Assembly (NCBI RefSeq): GCF_004117055.1
Contig: NZ_CP026363.1
Coordinates: 4,425,001-4,489,000 of the forward strand
Direction: 5' to 3'
DNA length: 64,000 bases
Source: Brevibacillus agri
GTDB lineage: Bacteria; Bacillota; Bacilli; Brevibacillales; Brevibacillaceae
The translations under genes and the position numbers were made by a program. The stretch's first letter is position 1. Every line of letters starts with the position of its first letter. The notes below the pieces were generated by a model. It made no database searches and was not told the origin of the DNA. It worked only from the letters and a program-made list of their open reading frames with translations. Positions 25,929 to 35,917 of the stretch are shown here, one piece after another.

Positions 25929-27056
25929 TTACCGGGTCAATGTGTCAATAAAGAGATCGATTTCATCTCGCGTATTAAAACGAGATAGCGAGATCCGAAC
26001 AGAAGAACGCACTTGATCCAGGGTTAAACCAATGCTTTGAAGAACATGAGATGGTTTACTTGAGCTGCAAGCAGATCCTGTCGATATGGCAAAGTGGTCA
26101 GCTAGTTTCTTCACAAGGAGTTCGTTGTTTACACCTTCGAAGCGAATATTTACGATTCCAGGTATTTTCGTAGCTGCCCGAGAATTCAAATGAAGGATTC
26201 CACTTAATTTTTCATGTAATTTTTGCAAGAGATATTGTTCGAGCTCGGCAAGGTGTTTCATCGTGCTGCGGAGATCGCGTTTCGCTATTTCAGCGGCTTT
26301 TCCAAACCCAACGATGTTATGAACATTTAATGTACCACTTCGATACCCAAATTCTTGTCCACCACCGTGCAATAGTGGTGTAAGTTTTGTTCGAATACCT
26401 AGTGCGTCTTTCTTAATAATACATGCTCCTATGCCTTTTGGACCATGTATTTTATGAGAAGAGAGCGATAAAAACGTAATGACTTGGGATGATAGGTCTA
26501 TTTCTACTTTACCAGCTACTTGGGTAGCATCTGTATGTAGAGATACGCCATGCTTTGCACATATACTGCTAATGGTCGAGAGATCGTTTAACGTTCCAAT
26601 CTCGTTATTTCCCCATACAACACTAACCAATGTTTTCAGGTGGTGATCAGATTCTAATAACGTATCTAACTGGTCTACATCACAAAAACCATAGGTATCT
26701 ACATCAAGGTAATGGACTTTGACACCATGAGATTCGAGATATTGAGCAGTATCGAGAACGGAAGGGTGTTCCGTTTTCGTAGTTATTATACGTACCCCAC
26801 TACGCGTATCCAGATACCCTTTTAGTACCATATTGTTACTTTCCGTTGCTCCGCTAGTGAAAACAACCTCATCCGGATCGCATTTAAGTAACTCGGCAAT
26901 ATGAAACCGTGCTTCTTCTACCGCTTTTTTTGCATTTTCTGCCAAAGTGTAATATTTACTAGAGGGATTTCCGTATTCTTCTTTAAAAAATGGAAGCATT
27001 GCATCGAATACTTCCGGATGAACAGGGGTGGTTGCACTATTGTCAAAATAGATCAT
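25929..27056 (-). CDS. dndA: cysteine desulfurase DndA (IscS/NifS-like)
   Basis: This 375-residue PLP enzyme begins MIYFDNSATTPVHPEV. The PLP lysine lies in SLSSHKIHGPKGIG, and the persulfide cysteine loop is ISTGSACSSSKPSHVLQ. It draws sulfur from cysteine and passes it to DndC. ATG 27056 directly follows the dndE stop with no gap, so the gene belongs to the dndBCDEA operon. A housekeeping IscS role is possible in principle, but the position argues for the phosphorothioation pathway. Downstream is the IS3-family insertion. Confidence 0.92.
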   Translation of the reverse strand: MIYFDNSATTPVHPEVFDAMLPFFKEEYGNPSSKYYTLAENAKKAVEEARFHIAELLKCDPDEVVFTSGATESNNMVLKGYLDTRSGVRIITTKTEHPSVLDTAQYLESHGVKVHYLDVDTYGFCDVDQLDTLLESDHHLKTLVSVVWGNNEIGTLNDLSTISSICAKHGVSLHTDATQVAGKVEIDLSSQVITFLSLSSHKIHGPKGIGACIIKKDALGIRTKLTPLLHGGGQEFGYRSGTLNVHNIVGFGKAAEIAKRDLRSTMKHLAELEQYLLQKLHEKLSGILHLNSRAATKIPGIVNIRFEGVNNELLVKKLADHFAISTGSACSSSKPSHVLQSIGLTLDQVRSSVRISLSRFNTRDEIDLFIDTLTR

Positions 27057-27443
27057 TTAATCGCTGCCCCCTGGTATTTTATCAAGAAGGTTTGTAATCA
27101 GTTTCTGACTATTGCCAGCATAATTATATTCGTTTTCTAGGAGTTTACATCCACGCTCAAGATGTGCATTAAAAAGAACGGGAAAGTAGTCTTCATCTGA
27201 TAGTTCCCTTTTTTCGCGTTGGCTAATCAAAGCTTTAAAAACAAAATCATAACTACCAGTCAATGTATTTCGATTGAATTCCAGTCCACTTACATCTTTC
27301 ACGATGGGACTAACGGGTTGGGGCTCTTTCAGCGATAATGCGACGGCAATCCTAGCCAAGATATTCGGCGTTAAACCTGTAGCGTTCTGTAGATCTTTTA
27401 ATCGGTCCGCTGTTGCTTTTGATGTTTTAAGACGAAATTGCAT
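27057..27443 (-). CDS. dndE: DNA sulfur modification protein DndE
   Basis: The start is placed at ATG 27443 (MQFRLKTSKATADRLKDLQN), which has GGAGGACA upstream; longer starts would lie inside dndD. It gives 128 residues, the usual DndE size. GLTPNILARIAVALSLKEP and GLEFNRNTLTG are hallmark DndE blocks. DndE is a tetrameric protein that binds nicked double-stranded DNA and acts with DndD and DndC in replacing a non-bridging phosphate oxygen by sulfur. It overlaps the dndD end by 17 bases and abuts dndA. Confidence 0.93.
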   Translation of the reverse strand: MQFRLKTSKATADRLKDLQNATGLTPNILARIAVALSLKEPQPVSPIVKDVSGLEFNRNTLTGSYDFVFKALISQREKRELSDEDYFPVLFNAHLERGCKLLENEYNYAGNSQKLITNLLDKIPGGSD

Positions 27444-29451
27444 GGCTATTGTCCTCCAAAGGATTCGAGAAGGTAAAGAAATGCTTACCAACCTCAATGG
27501 TTGACTTTTGTGTGTTATATTCAATCGTATAGGTTGAAACAACTGCAGGTTGAATGAGTTTGTAATGCTCTTCATCAATTTCAGAGTCAGTTGAAAGAAT
27601 AATGACCTGGTCGCCGCAACGAGGAATCAAATGCTCGATGATACTTTTCTTATGTGTTTGGTCAAGTCGACCGAGTAACGTATCAAAGACGAATGGAAGA
27701 CGTCTTCTAGAACAATGGGCCATTGCCCAAATCGTCGATAAGAGAAGTAATTGTTTCTCACCCGCAGAGAGACTTTCTTTGTTAATTTCTTCATTGGTTG
27801 AGTTAAATAGCTTTAGCTGAAACGTTTCTGGATGAATAAATACCCGGACAACAAATAGTTCTTTGCGGAACAAGAGTTGCAACATACGTGCTGCCTCAAT
27901 CTCCACATCCTGCAACTTTTTCTGCATCTGAAGGCGACGAAATTCTTTACTCACATCCAGAACACGTTTGGTGATGGCAAAGATATTTTCTGCTTTTCTG
28001 GAATGAATCAATTTCTCCTTTAACTTAAGATAAGTGTTCGTTACCTTTTGAATCTGTTCTTCCAGATCGGAGCGGCTTATGTTTAATTGTTCTTTTCTGT
28101 GAAGCAATGCGATGTTTCGATTCTTTGCTTCATTAATATTTTCCAGAAGGTCCCGAAGTTCGCTCGTCATATCATTCTCATTAATTTTCTGCCGAATCTC
28201 TTGTATCGTTTTGATCATTTTTGCATTTCTTTTGATATTGTCGGAAATTTCCTTCGGATCAAACTGATTGACCTGATTGCTAATGGATACAATTTCGGCT
28301 TTTTGTTGATAAGAAGCTCGATGAATGGGTTCAGATGACTCAATAGAAAGTAGTCCGAGGAACTCTGTGTAAAGTGCTTCGGATGCTGCAGCCGTTTCCT
28401 TCTGTGCCAGAATGACCCCTTTCCGAGTTAAATTCTGGAGGATGTGATCGAAATCGCTTTGTTGAGTCATTTGTTTAAGACCTTCGATAATCTCAAGCTT
28501 TGTTTCATTTTCCATTTGGCGATTGACATCGTGGAGTATATCTTTCACAAGAGCAAAGGGGAGAAGGGTTGAGATTAAGTCTCTATTTTTATCCATCATT
28601 GCTCTTCTTTCTTGCTCAATATCATTCATCTGATTAATTAAAGAATCTCGCTGCTCTTTTAGTAATCCGCCATGGATTTCAAATTGTTTTTCACTGTTTT
28701 CGAGTGAAGATTGATTTTCCTCGATTTTTGTCTCAATTTCTACTTGTTCCTGCATGATGAGCGCACGTTGTTTATTTAGCATTTGCAGGGTGTTTTCTAA
28801 CTCTAAGATTTTTTGCTGATCGCTAGATAAGGTTTCTTGGATCGCGTCTTGTTTTAAATAGGTTTTTAAATCGGTCTCCAAGTTTTCAAAGAGATCAAGA
28901 TTAAACATCACTTTCGCTGTTTCTTGTAGATAACTGGACAAAATTTCATCGGAAATGGCTTGTGCAACTTTTTCTCCATCAAACAAACAAAGTTCTAATA
29001 ATTGAGGGGGAGTTTCCTCGCGTAATTTGGTTTGGAAAATGTCTTTTTCTTGACTGGAGAGGATCCTTTGGTTGCATATAATTTCCAGATCTTCTTTGAT
29101 GGTGTCACGCTCTAGTTGCCAGCTTCTACGAAGAACGTAGACATTTCTTTGGAGATTTTCAACGAGTTCGAGATCAAGAATCACTTGAAATTTATTCTCG
29201 CGATTTTTAACTGCATATGAATTTAATTTCGATGAAATTTTATCGAAATAGGGAACACTTTCTGTCTTATATCCATAGGCCAAGGGGCCAAACAATGCGA
29301 GACGAATACTTTCAAGAATGGTTGTTTTTCCAGCACCGTTTTTTCCACCAAATAATACGACATTTTGATTTGCATTAAAGGTGCGCAAATCAAAATCAAA
29401 GTTGCCATAAAATGCTCCGATATTCGTTATACGCAAACGGTTAAACTTCAT
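27427..29451 (-). CDS. dndD: DNA sulfur modification protein DndD (SMC-like ATPase)
   Basis: This 674-residue ATPase has Walker A LFGGKNGAGKTTILESIRLA near residue 37 and the DndD block LCLFDGEKVAQAI. Coiled coil spans about 190-520. The signature is ESLSAGEKQLLLLSTIWAMA and Walker B is LPFVFDTLLGRLDQ. It supplies ATPase/nicking activity for the modification complex. ATG 29451 has GAAGGG upstream and overlaps the dndC end by 11 bases. Its canonical position after dndC marks it as the main DndD of the locus. Confidence 0.94.
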   Translation of the reverse strand: MKFNRLRITNIGAFYGNFDFDLRTFNANQNVVLFGGKNGAGKTTILESIRLALFGPLAYGYKTESVPYFDKISSKLNSYAVKNRENKFQVILDLELVENLQRNVYVLRRSWQLERDTIKEDLEIICNQRILSSQEKDIFQTKLREETPPQLLELCLFDGEKVAQAISDEILSSYLQETAKVMFNLDLFENLETDLKTYLKQDAIQETLSSDQQKILELENTLQMLNKQRALIMQEQVEIETKIEENQSSLENSEKQFEIHGGLLKEQRDSLINQMNDIEQERRAMMDKNRDLISTLLPFALVKDILHDVNRQMENETKLEIIEGLKQMTQQSDFDHILQNLTRKGVILAQKETAAASEALYTEFLGLLSIESSEPIHRASYQQKAEIVSISNQVNQFDPKEISDNIKRNAKMIKTIQEIRQKINENDMTSELRDLLENINEAKNRNIALLHRKEQLNISRSDLEEQIQKVTNTYLKLKEKLIHSRKAENIFAITKRVLDVSKEFRRLQMQKKLQDVEIEAARMLQLLFRKELFVVRVFIHPETFQLKLFNSTNEEINKESLSAGEKQLLLLSTIWAMAHCSRRRLPFVFDTLLGRLDQTHKKSIIEHLIPRCGDQVIILSTDSEIDEEHYKLIQPAVVSTYTIEYNTQKSTIEVGKHFFTFSNPLEDNSHAISS

Positions 29452-30844
29452 CTTTAAACCCTTCTACTTTCCCATAGTGTAGTTTATCTTGATTAAGCGT
29501 TTTATCGAAATCTTGCAGTAAACCACGTCGAACTTTATATCCAACATAGCTTTTTTCGATACCAATTAGTTTTTTGAGGAGATCGAAAGGTACATTGTTA
29601 GCTTCACATAGTAACTCTAAATCTGTGAGTTGTTCCCTTTCGAACAATGGCCGTTCATCCGATTCCCAGTCTAGGCCCTCACCCATAACCTCTTGATAGA
29701 TCTGTTGAACACTATTATCCCAATCGCCGTCTTCAAACCAATATTTTTGAATCACTTTTAATTCCTCTTCTTGAATCAGTTTGTAGTCAGCATCGTATGG
29801 ATTGTTGAGTCTTTTTTGGGTTTTTAATAGTTCTTTCAATATCTCTTTTCTTGCTTCTAACGTAAACGGGCCAAGGCCTAACTCTTTTTCTTCTCCTTCA
29901 CCAACGAAATAAATGCTACCATTCATCCGGTGTTTTTCCCGATATTCTCGATTATCACGTATTTCAGAAAGCCAATTTCTATACTCTAAAAGGGGAGTTA
30001 GCCAACTCTCACCACTCTCGATAAACCCTTTTAGTGCCTTATCTTCTTTCACAACGGTGCAAACCCAGCATCCGAACCGACTGTTTCCGCAAGAACCTGC
30101 ACTTTCTTTGATCTCTTTATCAACAATGAGGGGGCATTCCCCACCAGAAGAGTTTTGATAAAGCGCATGCAGCTCATAGTTGTCGGTATCCCAGGGTGTT
30201 TTCCCATCATTACTCAACAGAAAGTTCCATACATCATCCAACGTGAAGTCACGAATGGGTGCATACACATAGGCATTGGATAGACTGGAATGTCGCATCA
30301 AAATTTTCCCATCCACCGTATGGGATTCCATCACTTGTGCGCGTGTAGCACTTTCAGAGTCGCGAACGCCCAAAACCATAATCACTTCACCAAATTGAGA
30401 AACTTTATCCAGGATGAAGCTGTTCGCTGGATCAATTTTCATCCGGTCAGTGCACCAACGGAATTTTTGGCGGGGAGAAGGATACCCTTTTCCTATGAGA
30501 GAAGCCCAGAATGTTTTCTCCATGAGTGGTTTTACCTTATGCGTTTCAATAGGAAGATTCATCTCGACAGCCTTTTGCTGAATTTTTAAAAGGGTAGCGT
30601 TAATTGACGAGATTATTAGAGGAGTCTCCACAAGCGTATCAGAGGAGATGATAAAGACTTTTTTAATTCGTTTTTCCAGTGGAAGAGTCGCTAGCGCATG
30701 AAACACGAGCTGAACCACAACGGAAGAGTCTTTTCCACCACTAAAACCAACAACCCATGGGCGGTCATCCTGCAGATATATTTCTTGGATTTGTGCAATC
30801 TTATCTGAAATTCTGTCTTTACTATTGATTAGATCAAATAACAT
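29441..30844 (-). CDS. dndC: DNA phosphorothioation sulfurtransferase DndC
   Basis: This 467-residue PAPS-reductase-fold protein has the ATP pyrophosphatase loop VVGFSGGKDSSVVVQL near residue 35. Iron-sulfur ligands are likely among the cysteines in FRWCTDRMK and NSRFGCWVCTVV. DndC accepts sulfur from DndA on a 4Fe-4S cluster and activates the DNA phosphate. ATG 30844 has AGGGTG upstream and lies 7 bases after dndB. Confidence 0.95.
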   Translation of the reverse strand: MLFDLINSKDRISDKIAQIQEIYLQDDRPWVVGFSGGKDSSVVVQLVFHALATLPLEKRIKKVFIISSDTLVETPLIISSINATLLKIQQKAVEMNLPIETHKVKPLMEKTFWASLIGKGYPSPRQKFRWCTDRMKIDPANSFILDKVSQFGEVIMVLGVRDSESATRAQVMESHTVDGKILMRHSSLSNAYVYAPIRDFTLDDVWNFLLSNDGKTPWDTDNYELHALYQNSSGGECPLIVDKEIKESAGSCGNSRFGCWVCTVVKEDKALKGFIESGESWLTPLLEYRNWLSEIRDNREYREKHRMNGSIYFVGEGEEKELGLGPFTLEARKEILKELLKTQKRLNNPYDADYKLIQEEELKVIQKYWFEDGDWDNSVQQIYQEVMGEGLDWESDERPLFEREQLTDLELLCEANNVPFDLLKKLIGIEKSYVGYKVRRGLLQDFDKTLNQDKLHYGKVEGFKDEV

Positions 30845-30851
30845 ATATGAT

Positions 30852-31940
30852 TCACCCTACTTTTAATTTGTCTTCGATGGCTAGTTCGTGCTCTCCAAGG
30901 GGGATGCCTACGTATTTTTTGATTAAATTTGCTGTCAATTGAATAGTATCGTTGTTTTTATTAATTCTTCCTGTTGGTCCAAAGGCGCGTCCCAACCAGG
31001 CAATATTGCTTCTGTTCCAATCGATGGAGGATAGCTTAGCAATATAGGCAGTCCAGTCAGTTGGGTGATTATTATAGAGATAATTGGCGACAATTCCGAT
31101 TGCTTCTAAAAAGACACCGTGAGCGTTTATATAATTCGACCGAAGTTCAGCAGGAGAAAGCTGTTTTTTTAATACTTGCTGCCATTCGACCATGGAGTTA
31201 CACAGTTCAGACCAGAATTCCTCTAAAAACTGTTTCTCCGCATTTGAGATAAATTCGCCTTTCTTTTTATTAAGAATGCGGCTGTTGGTCTGAAAAATGT
31301 TACTCAGTGCAAATATTTTGGGAGAAAGCTTGGAGAGCGACTGCTTCTCTTTGTCGGTGTAACGCTCTAACAGAGGAATTTTTGCAATGATCTCCTTTGT
31401 TAAGTTGGCTAACTGATCACGATGTTCGTATAGGATTCCTAGTGAAGAAGTCGTGTTCACCGCGTGACGATTTAAATCAGCAAAAATTTGTTGGCTTTTC
31501 ATTAAGCCTTCGTCTCGGTAAAACACTACTGAAATCGTTTCTTGACCTATTTCGGGCATAACTTTTAGAGCTTCCTCAATTGCTGCTCTTCTATGCTGTC
31601 CATCGTTAATGAGAAAGCGGGCATCTAGTGAAATTGAAAGTCTACCGATATCCTTAAATTGAGGATCATTAGAATAAGGTGAAAACAACATTTTACCGTC
31701 TACAGAAGCTGTTAGGGAAGAAAAAACATAATCATTGGGATTATTAAGTATGTAGTTGTAGATATCTGGCACTCTCGCTTTATTCAAAGAACGTTGAGCA
31801 CGATGCTCAGGAGGAATTTCTTCTTCATCGAATAAGAAAATTCTTGGAATTAGTCGTAGAGGGCACATAACGACGTAATATTCATTACCAGCTTGGATTC
31901 CGCGTATAGCAGGAAAATTATAGCTAAAGGTAGCATCCAT
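30852..31940 (-). CDS. dndB: DNA sulfur modification protein DndB (DGQHR protein, regulator)
   Basis: The start is set at ATG 31940 (MDATFSYNFPAIRGIQAG) because AGAGGTG stands 8 bases upstream; an in-frame GTG at 31949 is inside that ribosome site. The product has 362 residues. The family motif LINDGQHRRAAIEEAL lies near residue 115, with a LNRHAVNTTSSL block after it. In Streptomyces and others DndB represses the dnd operon and modulates the degree of modification. It leads the dndBCDEA operon, behind a good sigma-A promoter and a 14-bp perfect palindrome. Confidence 0.93.
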   Translation of the reverse strand: MDATFSYNFPAIRGIQAGNEYYVVMCPLRLIPRIFLFDEEEIPPEHRAQRSLNKARVPDIYNYILNNPNDYVFSSLTASVDGKMLFSPYSNDPQFKDIGRLSISLDARFLINDGQHRRAAIEEALKVMPEIGQETISVVFYRDEGLMKSQQIFADLNRHAVNTTSSLGILYEHRDQLANLTKEIIAKIPLLERYTDKEKQSLSKLSPKIFALSNIFQTNSRILNKKKGEFISNAEKQFLEEFWSELCNSMVEWQQVLKKQLSPAELRSNYINAHGVFLEAIGIVANYLYNNHPTDWTAYIAKLSSIDWNRSNIAWLGRAFGPTGRINKNNDTIQLTANLIKKYVGIPLGEHELAIEDKLKVG

Positions 31941-31953
31941 GGAAAACACCTCT

Positions 31954-31967
31954 ATTACGTACGTAAT
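31954..31967. promoter_or_regulatory. 14-bp perfect palindrome in the dndB leader, candidate operator
   Basis: ATTACGT-ACGTAAT is perfectly symmetric and lies between the predicted -10 box and the dndB ribosome site. The position suits a repressor. DndB itself is the obvious candidate ligand from work in other species, but binding here is inference. Confidence 0.6.
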
Positions 31968-31978
31968 TTTCTTTCTAT

Positions 31979-32007
31979 ATATTAGAATATAACAGTTCTG
32001 TTGACAA
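31979..32007 (-). promoter_or_regulatory. sigma-A-type promoter of dndBCDEA
   Basis: On the reverse strand TTGTCA (32007-32002) and TAATAT (31984-31979) are 17 bases apart, about 40 bases upstream of the dndB start. Confidence 0.7.
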
Positions 32008-32528
32008 GTTTTATTGTAGTAATTTGCACTAATAAGCTATAAATTGATGACTTATCTCCATTTTCGGTTACCAGTGGAACCTAGTAAATAAAATGTTTGA
32101 TCAAAGTCAAGACGAAAAAAATATCCGATATATGCTGTGGTGAATGCAGGTTAGAATAACCTTGACACGAGCGAATTTTCATTTACCCGTGGAAACATGC
32201 AGATATGGCTTGATGGATCTTGACAGGAGGGAAGTAAGGTTAAGGGTTTGGGGGGACGAATTGGGGACGAAAGCTGTCATTTCAATCAAGAAGGCATTCA
32301 AATAGAACTAAGTGAGACTGGAGAAAACTCTTATAAATCAAGGCCTTAGCTCAACACGTCAGATGGGAACCAAAAGGCCAATGTTCCCGCATGTAGAGCA
32401 TATTTTGGTCACACCTTTCCGTTTTTTAGCTTCTCGGAAACCTCGAACGAAAATGAAACTAACTGTTTGAAAGCCTTGCCCCGCAAGGCTTTCTTCCGTT
32501 TTTTTCGTATCTCTCCTCTCCCCTCCCC
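32008..32528. other. intergenic edge of the acquired region, with a terminator
   Basis: No convincing gene is present. A frame near 32240-32306 (ending GTKAVISIKKAFK) might be the tail of a lost phage-type integrase, but it is too short to prove. At 32470-32492 AAAGCCTTGC pairs with GCAAGGCTTT and a T7 run follows shortly after, a likely rightward terminator. The tRNA-like fragment follows. Confidence 0.45.
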
Positions 32529-32577
32529 CACACTGGCAGAGTAGAGGTCAGCGGTTCGATCCCGCTATGCTCCACCA
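32529..32577 (+). pseudogene. 3' half of a tRNA-Ala gene (probable attachment-site scar)
   Basis: From the anticodon loop (CTGGCAG, GGC anticodon) through the T arm GCGGTTCGATCCCGC to the CCA end at 32577, the sequence is a standard tRNA-Ala. No 5' half precedes it. It resembles, but is not identical to, the intact tRNA-Ala(GGC) at 38690-38765. A tRNA 3' half is what integration of a genomic island by a tyrosine integrase leaves at its far end. Confidence 0.75.
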
Positions 32578-32592
32578 AACATAAGGTCGTTG

Positions 32593-32617
32593 AAACCCTT
32601 GGGAAACCAGGGGTTTT
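32593..32617 (+). terminator. hairpin after the tRNA fragment
   Basis: AAACCCTTGG pairs with CCAGGGGTTT around GAAA with a T4 tail; a plausible intrinsic terminator for the former tRNA gene. Confidence 0.6.
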
Positions 32618-32764
32618 CGTCATTTTCAGGAGTTGTAGAGCATTGGGCCCTATGCTGGGCTGTTGGGGACGGATTATTTTACTCCCTTTTTCACCCCGCT
32701 AAAAGCCACTGCTGTCCGTTTGTTCATTTCATCGAGGAAAGGTAAATGATGATGAGGTGACAAG

Positions 32765-32953
32765 ATGAGCGAGGAGCGAGTGAAGGCAATAGCTGGGTTT
32801 CGTCAATATTTGGGCAATCAAAGCTGCCAACCAGATCATCTGACAGATGAACAGTTGCTTCATTCGGTCGGGAGGTCATTTGTCATAACAACAAGAGTTT
32901 TTACGACCATCCAGACTGTCATACGTTTACTTGTAAGACGGCCGCTCCGGTGA
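32765..32953 (+). CDS. hypothetical small protein, 62 aa
   Basis: ATG 32765 follows GATGAGGTGACAAG, a good ribosome site. The product MSEERVKAIAGFRQYLGNQS ends in a basic tail (RLLVRRPLR). No family is recognised. The support is the ribosome site and an intact frame only. Confidence 0.35.
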   Translation: MSEERVKAIAGFRQYLGNQSCQPDHLTDEQLLHSVGRSFVITTRVFTTIQTVIRLLVRRPLR

Positions 32954-33267
32954 TCGAAGGCGTCAGCGCCAATTGCTGTATCGTAAAAAGAAAAGCCAAG
33001 CAAAGCGCAAGGCTTAACTTACGCTCCATTATGTCAAACAGGGGAGGGGCAGAAGTGTACCGCTCGTCCTACGTAAGTCGTCCGCTCAAAGCTTTGGTTC
33101 CTCAGGTAAATCCCGAAAGGCGGGGGCGGTATCGACTCACTTCTGGCGGAGGCGGCGCAGCAAGCAGTGGCGTAAAGATGGAGGCCCGGGCTGCAGCTCC
33201 CGGGCACAAACCACACGATTGTATATCAAAAGAATTACAAATTCCCCAAAAGGGGAGTTACCATGAG
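32954..33267. other. uncharacterised stretch before the DUF2935 gene
   Basis: A frame on the + strand (32950-33276) is open but compositionally odd, glycine/alanine/arginine-rich, and lacks a ribosome site. I do not call it. An inverted repeat CCCGGG...CCCGGG lies at about 33188-33207. Nothing else is recognised. Confidence 0.3.
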
Positions 33268-34059
33268 CTACTTTGAATGCGATAAAGCAACATCAAAGGC
33301 ATCGAGTATTTCAAGGAAGTGAGAGGCTTCCCGAAAGACGTGATCGGCAAGCAATGGAGGGATAATACTTTTGATGCGACAAGCTTCAATAAGTTCATAC
33401 GCCGTTTTCTTAAAGTCGCGTAATTGCCGGACTGAAACACGGTTTTGGTCAACGAACTGATCGAGAAGAGGCCGAGTTTGGGATTGGGGGCGCATGGAGT
33501 CAAGATCTTGTGCCTGAAATAAAAGTTGGTCGAAGTCATGACTGAAATCTCTCGCTTGTTCCACCAACTTTCTTTCGGATGGATCAAGCAGGTGGTTTAT
33601 AAATTTTGCATGATCGGCCATGATTTTCAGGAAAAAGACATTCTCATTAATAACAGCATCAGGCAGTGGATCAAGGTTTCCGGTATTCAGTTGTTCTAAA
33701 CGATTTTTGAAATATGCAGCTTCTCTACTAACATGGTCAACCAACAAAGGGAAATTGTTTCCGCCGATCTTGCAACGAATGATTAACCCGAGAACGTGTC
33801 GTTTAAAAGTCCAAATATGAGAAACGGCATTGTGCACGATTTGGTTAAAATCGTAGATTCTTTGCGGATCTACATCCCGGGAAAAGGAGTGAGCGCGGTT
33901 TTCAATATCTTCAAAGATCCCGTAAAAGCGGTCTGCATCGCTAATTAACTTGGTGTCATCACAGTTGAAACCCAATTTCAAAAAGAGGGAATGTTCCTTC
34001 ATTATGCGAGACCAAAAGCGAATTTCTTCTAATGACCGATCCACAAACTCATCTGCCAT
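33268..34059 (-). CDS. DUF2935 domain protein (haemerythrin-like helical protein)
   Basis: ATG 34059 is chosen because CAGGAGGTG lies 5 bases upstream; the frame extends further without such a site. The product is 263 residues with two similar helical halves (RSLEEIRFWSRIMKEHSLFL and NENVFFLKIMADHAKFINHL), each with the EH.LF..KxMxDHAxF-type pattern of DUF2935. This fold may bind metal through the conserved acidic and histidine residues. The family is common in Bacillales; its cellular role is unknown. The gene stands alone between the tRNA scar and an IS. Confidence 0.85.
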   Translation of the reverse strand: MADEFVDRSLEEIRFWSRIMKEHSLFLKLGFNCDDTKLISDADRFYGIFEDIENRAHSFSRDVDPQRIYDFNQIVHNAVSHIWTFKRHVLGLIIRCKIGGNNFPLLVDHVSREAAYFKNRLEQLNTGNLDPLPDAVINENVFFLKIMADHAKFINHLLDPSERKLVEQARDFSHDFDQLLFQAQDLDSMRPQSQTRPLLDQFVDQNRVSVRQLRDFKKTAYELIEACRIKSIIPPLLADHVFREASHFLEILDAFDVALSHSK

Positions 34060-34441
34060 GTGGCACCTCCTGAGGTAGTAATTAAAAATCCCATGCAAGG
34101 ATTGATACAGCAAGGAGTTCAATTCGTTACCTGAACACAATCTATACCTATGCTGTTGCCCATTATTACGAATGGGCGATTGCCTAGCATTACCTCAGGG
34201 AGTAAGCCCAATTCAATTGTGTAAGTCCCTTGTAATACAAAACATTACGTTTGTACCCGGGGGAGGGGGAATGAACCTGCGACAATTGAGGAGTGGAGAA
34301 TACCACAAGAACGAGCAAAGGATCATTTAAGATTTAGATCTGGTTAAACTTTGGGTTACTTCAAACTGGTTTCCTTTTAATTCCATCACTTCAGTAGGCA
34401 TTAATGTTTGTTCTGGACCACGAGCGCTATATTTATTGATA
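34060..34441. other. intergenic region left of IS3-family element C
   Basis: It holds a short hairpin (GCCCATT with AATGGGC near 34158-34177) upstream of the DUF2935 gene and no open frame of note. Confidence 0.4.
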
Positions 34442-34518
34442 TGGACAGGTTACACTTAGCTAGACAGGAAAATTAAGGTCAAGTAGACTACTACTAACAT
34501 ATCTGAGGAGAATCTACT

Positions 34519-34803
34519 ATGACGAAAAAAGAAAGAAGGACATTTACGTCTGAATTTAAAGAACAGATGGTTCAGCTTTATAAGAATGGAAAGCCAAGAA
34601 AGGATATCATTCGTGAATATGAATTAACACCGTCTGCGCTTGACAAATGGGTCAAACAGAGTCAAACATCTGGTTCTTTCAAAGAGAAGGATAACCTTAC
34701 CCCCGAGCAACAGGAACTTATCAAATTGCGGAAAGAAAATAAACAATTGCAAATGGAGAACGATATTTTAAAGCAAGCTGCGCTGATACTAGGACGAAAG
34801 TAA
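34519..34803 (+). CDS. IS3-family OrfA (element C)
   Basis: This 94-residue HTH protein runs MTKKERRTFTSEFKEQMVQL to LKQAALILGRK, with a zipper-like helix at LRKENKQLQMENDILKQ. GAGGAGAA precedes ATG 34519. It is 2 bases upstream of orfB. Confidence 0.93.
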   Translation: MTKKERRTFTSEFKEQMVQLYKNGKPRKDIIREYELTPSALDKWVKQSQTSGSFKEKDNLTPEQQELIKLRKENKQLQMENDILKQAALILGRK

Positions 34804-34805
34804 AT

Positions 34806-35898
<1,093 letters not shown>

Positions 35899-35917
35899 TC
35901 TTCAGCGTTGGCCGTGC

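Noticed and set aside
25929..27056. Housekeeping IscS/NifS cysteine desulfurase
   Set aside because: No iscU, thiI or nif genes are nearby and the gene directly abuts dndE, so DndA is the better call.
32950..33276. 108-codon + strand ORF before the DUF2935 gene
   Set aside because: No ribosome site, odd glycine/alanine/arginine composition and no family likeness; not enough to call a gene.
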